The position numbers and the translations under genes were made by a program. A DNA stretch of 64,000 nucleotides. It comes from Radicibacter daui. GTDB lineage: Bacteria > Pseudomonadota > Alphaproteobacteria > Radicibacterales > Radicibacteraceae. Positions within the stretch are counted from its first letter, which is position 1. The number at the start of each line of letters is the position of its first letter. Under the pieces are notes generated by a model. The model searched no databases and had not been told where the DNA came from. It saw nothing but the letters and a program-made list of their open reading frames with translations. The stretch is taken from the NCBI GenBank assembly GCA_030657355.1, contig CP131056.1, positions 3,430,501 to 3,494,500 on the forward strand. Direction: 5' to 3'. Positions 57,996 to 64,000 of this stretch are shown piece by piece.

Positions 57996-58157
57996 TCAGC
58001 GGCAGCCCCCGGGCAAAACAATAGTCCAGATGAATGCGGTACTGCGCACCAAAATAACACCTAGGCCAGCATAGACAACACAACCTAAAGCCAAAAAAAA
58101 GACATCAAAATAAAAACATTGATATATCGACAAAACATATTTTAAAATAAAAATCAC
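57996..58157 (-). CDS. possible small hydrophobic peptide after ImmA/IrrE
   Basis: A 53-codon frame starting at GTG 58155-58157, which overlaps the ImmA stop (AGGAGGTGA). It reads MIFILKYVLSIYQ and contains one clear membrane segment (FFLALGCVVYAGLGVILV). The ribosome site overlaps the start and cannot serve it; a second start further in is possible. Base composition is as AT-rich as its neighbours. It may be noise. Confidence 0.3.
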   Translation of the reverse strand: MIFILKYVLSIYQCFYFDVFFLALGCVVYAGLGVILVRSTAFIWTIVLPGGCR

Positions 58158-59020
58158 CTCCTAAATATCGGCTCTACCCAATCACCCTCCTCCTCTTCTT
58201 CTTTTTCAAAACTCAATAGAGTCATTCTGAATTTATTATTTTGGGAAAGCGTTTGTTCATACACAGTATATCCTCTAGAGCGCTCCAGCCACACATGGCC
58301 CGGCACCTCTTCCCACCCAGTTACCTTACCTATTTTAGCGGGATAAGTGACCGAAAGAGAGGCCAATGGCAACCTATCCCCTCCCCAAACACTAATCTTG
58401 GGGGCGTCCTCGCTGCTTTTTACATAACGTATGACGCCATCGTGTGAAAACAGGATCACAATGGGCTCTTCGGAAAAATCTACAAAACGCCGAGCAGCCG
58501 CCTCCCGGCTAACATCAAATCGATCAGATATTCCAAGTATTTGGCCGATATCTGCTCCGCTTTTCCCCTTTAAAAAATGCTTCAGTTGGGCGATCGGCAT
58601 AAGGAGCTCCGCCGCAAATTCATTAGCCTCCACTTCCATTTGGGCGAATGGGTCGTTTTTTTTATACCTATCCAGCCGCATGTCGCTCGACCGGCACCGA
58701 AACCCCTCCGGACTGCTCGCTTTGTGCCATGGATTTACGTAATGCCCAATTTCATGGGCAATTGTATACCGTTTACGCCGTTCTGGTCGGTCGCTACGAA
58801 CAAGAATAGCGCCCTCTGACTTGTCCTCGGCAACTATTAACCCCCCTTCAAGGCCGTCTAACACAGCTTCTTTTATTTCATAAATATCAATGGCCTCTGC
58901 TATTTCCCGAACCGGTATAGCCCCAGACGTTTCGGGCAATTGCTTGATGATAGATGCAGCTAATTTTCGCGGATTTCCTCCAACGTCATCAATTTCCATA
59001 CGATCAATTTTGAGAGCCAT
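58154..59020 (-). CDS. ImmA/IrrE-family metallopeptidase
   Basis: A 288-residue protein with the zinc motif RYTIAHEIGHYV and VEANEFAAELLMP, typical of ImmA/IrrE enzymes that cleave partner repressors. An N-terminal segment (ETSGAIPVREIAEAIDIYEI) precedes the domain. The region is AT-rich compared with the rest, suggesting transfer. It overlaps the upstream XRE regulator gene by 17 bp, so the two form an operon. Confidence 0.93.
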   Translation of the reverse strand: MALKIDRMEIDDVGGNPRKLAASIIKQLPETSGAIPVREIAEAIDIYEIKEAVLDGLEGGLIVAEDKSEGAILVRSDRPERRKRYTIAHEIGHYVNPWHKASSPEGFRCRSSDMRLDRYKKNDPFAQMEVEANEFAAELLMPIAQLKHFLKGKSGADIGQILGISDRFDVSREAAARRFVDFSEEPIVILFSHDGVIRYVKSSEDAPKISVWGGDRLPLASLSVTYPAKIGKVTGWEEVPGHVWLERSRGYTVYEQTLSQNNKFRMTLLSFEKEEEEEGDWVEPIFRR

Positions 59021-59339
59021 TATCAGATCGCCTTCGACGTAATGATTGGATCATATCGTCAAGAATATCTCGGTCCGCTTCAGTCAAATCACCAACCTGC
59101 CGAAACATTCTAACTAATTTTTCATCTGAAGAGTTCTCCAGGTCCTCCCCAACCAAGGAGCGGATCGTAACTCCAAAATAGTCCGACAGCTTCGTGAGCA
59201 TTTCTAGTGACGGGTTTTCGGCACGCCCCTTTTCGAGCTCCCACACATGAGTTTTCGATACGCCAATAGCTTCGGCAACCTCCTGCAAGGACCTTCCCTT
59301 TTTCATCCGTAGGTCGCGAAGTCTTGCGGCAACAGACAC
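59004..59339 (-). CDS. XRE-family transcriptional regulator
   Basis: A 111-residue repressor-like protein with an N-terminal Cro/C1 HTH: LRDLRMKKGRSLQEVAEAIG, quoted in part, VSKTHVWELEKGRAENPSLEML. The C-terminal part (LTEADRDILDDMIQSLRRRR) may be the target of the ImmA-like protease. GTG 59339 has AGGAGG seven bases upstream. The pair resembles ImmA/ImmR control of mobile elements and stress operons. Confidence 0.93.
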   Translation of the reverse strand: MSVAARLRDLRMKKGRSLQEVAEAIGVSKTHVWELEKGRAENPSLEMLTKLSDYFGVTIRSLVGEDLENSSDEKLVRMFRQVGDLTEADRDILDDMIQSLRRRRSDNGSQN

Positions 59340-59361
59340 TTAATACCTCCTAGAGTCAAAG

Positions 59362-59455
59362 CGGCGCACCCCTTCGAAGTGCGCCGTTCGTTTTTCTGAT
59401 ACGAATTTATACCAAATCGTTGACAACCACCAACGTCAGATATATTGATACGAAT
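59362..59455. promoter_or_regulatory. divergent promoter of XRE-ImmA and two small genes
   Basis: It holds a CGGCGCAC/GTGCGCCG hairpin (59362-59386), followed on the plus strand by T-rich sequence, and the direct repeat TGATACGAAT at 59397-59406 and 59446-59455. A TTGACA (59420-59425) with TATATT (59441-59446, spacing 15) could serve the rightward genes. The direct repeat is a good candidate for XRE binding. Confidence 0.5.
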
Positions 59456-59497
59456 GTGGCCTTTAGACCGAACAACCACATCCATACGGAGATTAAA

Positions 59498-59680
59498 ATG
59501 CTCAAGATGGCGACTCGTGCTCCACTAGGCACAACCGCACGAACCGGAGAAATCTGCCCCGAAAGCGGGGTATGGAAAGTCGATGACTTTCCCTCCACCA
59601 CCGCACCAATAGCTAAAGGAAACAGGATGCCCCCATATTCCGGACGGGCGGTGACCTGGAAACTCATCCAGTACGCCTAA
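59498..59680 (+). CDS. small protein with GEICPESGVW and APIAKGNRMPPY motifs
   Basis: A 60-residue protein: basic N-terminus, then GEICPESGVWKVDD, STTAPIAKGNRMPPY and a C-terminus TWKLIQYA. GGAG lies seven bases before ATG 59498. I recall similar short proteins from other bacteria, but no known function; the pattern recalls small YjzC-like proteins. It follows the divergent XRE-ImmA promoter and precedes another very small gene by 17 bp. Confidence 0.7.
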   Translation: MLKMATRAPLGTTARTGEICPESGVWKVDDFPSTTAPIAKGNRMPPYSGRAVTWKLIQYA

Positions 59681-59697
59681 CAGAAAACGAGGAAAAA

Positions 59698-59844
59698 ATG
59701 CCTAAGAACGAACAAACGTCGAAAGCCGTGGCATCGAAAGCTGCCAAGCTGCTATCGAATCCCAAATCGTCAAAAGCTGTTAAAAGCGTGTCAGGATCGG
59801 CATTGACGCAGGCGCCCAATCGGAGCAAGGCAAAAGCCAAGTAA
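59698..59844 (+). CDS. small Ser/Lys/Ala-rich protein
   Basis: A 48-residue basic protein, MPKNEQTSKAVASKAAKLLS followed by NPKSSKAVKSVSGSALTQAP and a KAKAK tail. It has a repeated SKA-type pattern and no membrane segment. GAGG lies five bases before ATG 59698. Too small for most gene finders. A terminator follows. Confidence 0.65.
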   Translation: MPKNEQTSKAVASKAAKLLSNPKSSKAVKSVSGSALTQAPNRSKAKAK

Positions 59845-59868
59845 TGCCTAGCCACGAAGGGTCGGATT

Positions 59869-59902
59869 AAAAGGGGGTCAGCAAATGCTGGCCTCCTTTT
59901 TT
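59869..59902 (+). terminator. intrinsic terminator after the small-gene pair
   Basis: AAAAGGGGGTCAGC pairs imperfectly with GCTGGCCTCCTTTT around an AAAT loop, followed by T. Confidence 0.75.
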
Positions 59903-59999
59903 CGCTCGGCATCAATATTGAGCCGCATAAAGCTCGATCGGCTTCCGCTCAGCAGGCAAACACCAAACACCCGCGGCCCTGCTTGCAGCCTCAACATTA

Positions 60000-60075
<76 letters not shown>

Positions 60076-60307
60076 GGCCCTTTCAGGCGGCGCGGAACAT
60101 AGTCGCAAACAGCCAGCCATGGCAAGAGGCTTTCAAAGGCCTTTTGCGGGGTCGCCGCGGGAGGTTGCCGCCGCGCATCAAAGCCCCCTGCCGCATCGAC
60201 ACTGTTGCACCCGCCGGGCAGCGGGGCCATTGTTCAGCATTGGTTTGTCAAAGCCTTATCCTCATAACGGCACGCTGCCACACCATCTTCCCGGGAGCCT
60301 CCGCGCC

Positions 60308-61189
60308 ATGACCGCCCTTGCCGAAACCGAGCCGCTTGCCGTGCTCTCCCGCAGCCAGCGGGCGGCCTGGGAACGCGACGGCTTTCTGGTGCTGGAAGAT
60401 TTTGTGCCGGAGGCCGCCTGCGACAGCCTGATCCACCGTTCGGTGGAATTGCTGGACGCCTTCGATCCCGGCAGTGTGCAGTCGGTCTTCTCCACGAAGA
60501 ACCAGAGCCGCACCACCGACAGCTACTTCCTCGGCTCGGGCTACGACATCCGCTTCTTCTTCGAGGAAGAGGCCTTCGATGAGGCCGGCAGGCTGAAGCA
60601 GGACAAGGCGCTATCGATCAACAAGTTCGGCCATGCCCAGCATGATCTGGATCCGGTCTTCTCCGCCTTCTCGCGCCAGCCGCGCCTTGCGGCACTGGCG
60701 CATGACCTTGGGCTCGCAGACCCGCGCCTCATGCAGTCCATGTATATCTTCAAGCAGCCCTTCATCGGCGGCGAGGTGGTGTGCCACCAGGACAGCACCT
60801 TTCTCTATACCGAGCCGATGACGGTGACCGGCTTCTGGTTTGCCCTGCAGGATGCCACGCTGGAAAATGGCTGCCTGTGGGCGCTGCCCGGCGGGCACAG
60901 GCTGGGCCTCAAGAAGCTGTTCCGGCGCCAGGGCGATACGGTGCGCATGGATATACTGGATGAGACGCCGTTCCCGGAATTCACCGGCACCGCGCCTTAT
61001 GTCCCGCTGGAAGTGAAGAAAGGGACGTTGGTCGTATTGCACGGCCTCCTGCCGCATCTGAGCGGCCCCAACCGCTCCCCCCGCAGCCGCCATGCCTACA
61101 CCCTGCATGTGGTGGATGGTACGGCCGACTATCCTGCGGATAACTGGCTGCAGCGACCGGATGCCCATCCGGCGCGCGGCTTCGACTGA
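60308..61189 (+). CDS. phytanoyl-CoA dioxygenase family protein
   Basis: A 293-residue Fe(II)/2-oxoglutarate oxygenase. The first iron ligands are in CHQDSTFLYTEP (HxD). The last His is probably in LLPHLSGPNRSPRSRHAYTL, where Arg residues would bind 2-oxoglutarate. Members hydroxylate a range of small molecules, so the substrate is unknown. ATG 60308 starts MTALAETEPL. A hybrid kinase gene starts 23 bp after its stop and may be co-transcribed. Confidence 0.9.
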   Translation: MTALAETEPLAVLSRSQRAAWERDGFLVLEDFVPEAACDSLIHRSVELLDAFDPGSVQSVFSTKNQSRTTDSYFLGSGYDIRFFFEEEAFDEAGRLKQDKALSINKFGHAQHDLDPVFSAFSRQPRLAALAHDLGLADPRLMQSMYIFKQPFIGGEVVCHQDSTFLYTEPMTVTGFWFALQDATLENGCLWALPGGHRLGLKKLFRRQGDTVRMDILDETPFPEFTGTAPYVPLEVKKGTLVVLHGLLPHLSGPNRSPRSRHAYTLHVVDGTADYPADNWLQRPDAHPARGFD

Positions 61190-61212
61190 GCGTGGGGACG
61201 CGCGGACCGGCC

Positions 61213-64000
61213 ATGACTGAGCCCGTGCCCACAGACACGCAAGGCGGCATCGCCGCTTCGTCCCTCGGACAGCGTAGTTCCGCGCTGCCCGTGATCATCA
61301 CCTTCGTCGTGTTTGCTGCACTGGCGCTGCTCAACATCGCCATGGTCGTGCGCCTCGTGCTCGATCTCGCCGCCCATGATGACGACATCGTCACCAATTT
61401 CACCGAACTCCCCCTGTTGATCGGCAGCATGGTCGGCCTTCTGGGCGTCGGGCTCATCCTCACCGTCATGCTCTATGAGCGCTCGCAGAGCGAACGCAGC
61501 GCTTACCGCCAGGCCGAAGCCGCCCAGGCCCGCCTGAAGGAGGCACTGGAGGCGATTGACGACGGCTTTGCCATCTATGGCGCCGACGGCCGCCTCATCC
61601 TCTGCAATGCCCGTTACCGGGCGATGCGTGTGGGTGGCAGCGACATTATCCGCCCCGGCGTCAGCTTCGAGGATCTCGTCCGCGACGGTGTGGAAAAAGG
61701 CATTTTCCCGCAGGCCAAAGTCGATCCGGAAGGCTGGATCCGGCGCCGTCTGGAGGCGTTCAACAGCGGCACCTCCACCACCGAACAGCGCACCCGCGAC
61801 GGACGCTGGGTGGTGGTTTCGGAGCGGCGCATGCAGGATGGCTGCACCGTTACCCTGCGCTCGGACATTACCGAGATCCGCCATGCCAACGGCATTCTCG
61901 GCGCCGTCTCCCACGCCGCCCAGCAATTTCTCCTGCAGGGCGACTGGCGCTCCTGCATCGAAGAGGTTCTGGCGCGGCTCGGGGAGGCGGCTGATGTCAG
62001 TGCCGTTATTACGACCCGCCTCGGCCAGGATGAAGAAGGCCGCCCCATCAAATGGACTACCCACGCCTGGGTCAGTCCTGATCTGGAAGGGCAGGTGAAG
62101 CGGGCTGACCTGTTCGAACGGGTGGACCTCAGCCCGGACTGGCTGCGCCAGATATCTCCCTTCCTCGACCAGGGCGAGGTGGTGGAAGTGGACCCGACGG
62201 CCTTGAATGGCCAGATGCGCGAGTGGATGCAAAGGCTGGGGGCCGCAACACTGCTGCTGGTTCCCATCTTTGTTGGCAAGGTTCGCTGGGGCTCGCTGGC
62301 GGTGCTGCAGACCGGGCACGGCCGACGCTGGCAGCCGCGCGAGATAGAGGCGATCAAGGCCGCCACCGCCATGATCGGCAGCGCCATCGGCCGCGACGAA
62401 CTGGATGCCGCCATGCGCAGCGCGCGCGAGGAAGCGGAGGCCGCCAACGCCGCCAAATCCGAGTTCCTCGCCATGATGAGCCATGAGCTGCGCACGCCGA
62501 TGAACGGCCTGCTCGGCATGGTCAAGCTGCTGCAGGACAGCGGGCTCGACAGCGAGCAGGCGCATTTTGCCGAAGTGGCGGTCGATAGCGGCGAGGCGCT
62601 GCTTACCGTCATCAACGATATTCTGGACTTCTCGCGCCTTGAGGCCGGGCGGCTGGAACTGGTGCAAACCGGCGTCAACCTGCGCGGCCTCGTGGAAAGC
62701 GTGCTCGACCTCATGGCGGTCTCCGCCGCCGAACGTGGACTGGAGGTCGTCGGCACCATTGCACCGGATATCCCGCCCCGCATCCTTGGCGATAGCGGGC
62801 GGCTGCGGCAGATCCTGCTCAACCTCATCGGCAATGCCGTCAAATTTACCGAGGCAGGCGGCTTTGCCGTGCGCGTGCACCGGCTGGGACCCGGCGGCAA
62901 TACCGTCGAAATCATGGTCGAGGACAGCGGCGTCGGCATCAGCGAGACGGTGCAGCCCCACCTCTTCAACGCCTTCATGCAAGGCGAAAGCACCATTGTG
63001 CGCCGTTTCGGCGGCACCGGTCTTGGCCTTGCCATCTGCAAGCGCCTGACCGACCTGATGGGCGGCAACATCCGGGTGGAGAGCCGTTCGGGCGAAGGCA
63101 GCCGGTTCTACGTCACCCTGCCACTACGCCTGCCGGCGCGCGCGGCCGCGGAGCCGCTTGAGGTGCCGCACGCTCTTGCCGGCCGCCGTGTCGCGCTTTT
63201 CCTGCAGGAGCGGTTGACCCGCAGCGCGCTGGAAGCCGGGCTGATCAGCCATGGCGCCAGCATCGTGCAGATTTCCACCCCGCAGGAGGCCGTAGCCGCC
63301 ATGGCCGGCGATGCTTCCCTGCTGCTCGTCATCGATGGCGGCCTGTGGCCGGCCGGCGGTATTGCCGGCGCCGAAGCCTGGCTCAGCCGTATCGTCACCC
63401 TGACCGGCATGCTGACCGCCACCGATCATCCGGGCCTGCCCCAGGGCATGACGCTGGTGCCGCGCCCGCTCACCGACCGCCGCATTATCGACGCGCTGGA
63501 GGGCCGCGCCCGCCGCCAGGCCAGCGCCCCGGTGGCCGACAGCCAGCGCGAGCGCCTTTCTTCGGTGCGCGTTCTGCTGGCAGAGGACAGCCGCACCAAC
63601 CAGCTGGTGGTCAGCGCCATGCTGGAAGGAGTGGCCAGCACGGTAGAAGTGGTGGCGAGTGGCGAAGCGGCGCTGGAAAAGCTGGCCGAAGGCGGCATCG
63701 ATGTCGTCCTCATGGATATGCTGATGCCGGGCATGGATGGCGCCGCCACCGCCCGCGCCATTCGCAGCCTGCCCGATCCGCTCGGTCAGGTGCCGATCAT
63801 CGGTCTTACCGGCAACCTGCTGTCCAGCGATGGCGAGCGGGCGATAGAGGCTGGCATGAACGCCTACCTCTCCAAACCGGTCGAGCGCGATCTGCTGCTG
63901 CAAACCATCCTCGACCATATCGATGGCAGCGAGGCGGCACCCCGTGTCGCCCGCCGCATCAGCCGCACGCTGGAGCTGGGCGGGCGCGATCTGCCGCTGG
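61213..64000 (+). CDS. hybrid sensor histidine kinase, 3' end outside the window
   Basis: At least 929 residues, open at the window end. Two N-terminal helices (VIITFVVFAALALLNIAMVV and LLIGSMVGLLGVGLILTVML) and a PAS-like domain (AIDDGFAIYGADGRLILCN) precede a GAF-like region. HisKA has the motif MSHELRTPMNGLLGM. The HATPase shows NAVKFTE and VGISE. A degenerate receiver-like linker and a full REC domain with VVLMDMLMPGMDG and Lys in YLSKPVERD follow. An HPt domain may lie beyond. Confidence 0.93.
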   Translation, partial: MTEPVPTDTQGGIAASSLGQRSSALPVIITFVVFAALALLNIAMVVRLVLDLAAHDDDIVTNFTELPLLIGSMVGLLGVGLILTVMLYERSQSERSAYRQAEAAQARLKEALEAIDDGFAIYGADGRLILCNARYRAMRVGGSDIIRPGVSFEDLVRDGVEKGIFPQAKVDPEGWIRRRLEAFNSGTSTTEQRTRDGRWVVVSERRMQDGCTVTLRSDITEIRHANGILGAVSHAAQQFLLQGDWRSCIEEVLARLGEAADVSAVITTRLGQDEEGRPIKWTTHAWVSPDLEGQVKRADLFERVDLSPDWLRQISPFLDQGEVVEVDPTALNGQMREWMQRLGAATLLLVPIFVGKVRWGSLAVLQTGHGRRWQPREIEAIKAATAMIGSAIGRDELDAAMRSAREEAEAANAAKSEFLAMMSHELRTPMNGLLGMVKLLQDSGLDSEQAHFAEVAVDSGEALLTVINDILDFSRLEAGRLELVQTGVNLRGLVESVLDLMAVSAAERGLEVVGTIAPDIPPRILGDSGRLRQILLNLIGNAVKFTEAGGFAVRVHRLGPGGNTVEIMVEDSGVGISETVQPHLFNAFMQGESTIVRRFGGTGLGLAICKRLTDLMGGNIRVESRSGEGSRFYVTLPLRLPARAAAEPLEVPHALAGRRVALFLQERLTRSALEAGLISHGASIVQISTPQEAVAAMAGDASLLLVIDGGLWPAGGIAGAEAWLSRIVTLTGMLTATDHPGLPQGMTLVPRPLTDRRIIDALEGRARRQASAPVADSQRERLSSVRVLLAEDSRTNQLVVSAMLEGVASTVEVVASGEAALEKLAEGGIDVVLMDMLMPGMDGAATARAIRSLPDPLGQVPIIGLTGNLLSSDGERAIEAGMNAYLSKPVERDLLLQTILDHIDGSEAAPRVARRISRTLELGGRDLPL

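Noticed and set aside
57951-58150. Direct repeat of the tRNA-Thr 3' end as an island boundary
   Set aside because: Searched by eye for the last 15-20 bases of the tRNA in the far flank and found none.
59420-59497. Upstream start for the 60-residue small protein
   Set aside because: The frame opens at the TTGACA box itself; the good ribosome site is at ATG 59498.

Overview
The window is high-GC, gene-dense chromosomal DNA from an alphaproteobacterium. Three things point there. The order aroQ-accB-accC-aat-DUF2155-mlaD-NDUFA12-like is typical of that class. A class II (NrdJ-type) ribonucleotide reductase homologue, ATP12, DUF2336 and CrcB-RluC-HAD-ATP12 neighbours are present. Signalling genes (chemoreceptors, diguanylate cyclases, phytochrome-like and hybrid kinases) are rich. 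A Rhodospirillales-like, motile, free-living organism is my best guess; genus cannot be read from the sequence.

Layout. 1-4.7 kb: end of aroQ, the acetyl-CoA carboxylase pair accBC, aat, then minus-strand DUF2155, MlaD and NDUFA12-like genes. 5.2-8.6 kb: a full-length NrdJ-family protein that appears to have lost its catalytic cysteines. 8.7-13.5 kb: a DUF3857/transglutaminase membrane protein whose start lies in a 21-bp perfect hairpin, and a chemoreceptor. 13.7-18.4 kb: a minus-strand operon crcB-rluC-phytase-like esterase-HAD-ATP12-2TM-acylphosphatase. 18.7-22.4 kb: a hexapeptide transferase, a structured RNA or attenuator candidate, serA and an MFS transporter. 23.2-27 kb: opgGH for periplasmic glucans. 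27-31 kb: an EpmB-like radical SAM enzyme, DUF2336 and a diguanylate cyclase. 31.1-34.8 kb: pyrimidine 5'-nucleotidase, dapD, dapE, a REP-like repeat pair and truA. 34.9-40.1 kb: an RpiR regulator divergent from a 5-formyl-THF cyclo-ligase paralogue and a THI5-like ABC importer, with seven GTTTCA/TGAAAC half-sites between them. 40.1-48.1 kb: a diguanylate cyclase, a chemoreceptor, acnA and a glutathione S-transferase. 48.4-55.5 kb: a small protein with a sigma-54-like promoter, then a degenerate phytochrome hybrid kinase, a CHASE3 kinase, an Rcp1-like regulator and a REC-HisKA_2 protein. 55.6-58 kb: a tautomerase, a small protein, and a GNAT (LuxI-fold-like) gene overlapping a LuxR-like regulator. 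58-60 kb: a visibly AT-richer islet (XRE, ImmA/IrrE, a possible small membrane peptide and two very small genes) lying against the 3' end of tRNA-Thr. 60.3-64 kb: a phytanoyl-CoA dioxygenase-like gene and a hybrid kinase cut by the window edge.

The strongest candidates for undescribed biology are the NrdJ-like pseudoenzyme, the GNAT/LuxR-like pair with its 9-bp inverted repeat, the RpiR-controlled importer with its operator array, the hairpin burying the DUF3857 start, the RNA element before serA, and the small-gene pair beside XRE-ImmA. No CRISPR array, transposase, integrase or rRNA was seen.
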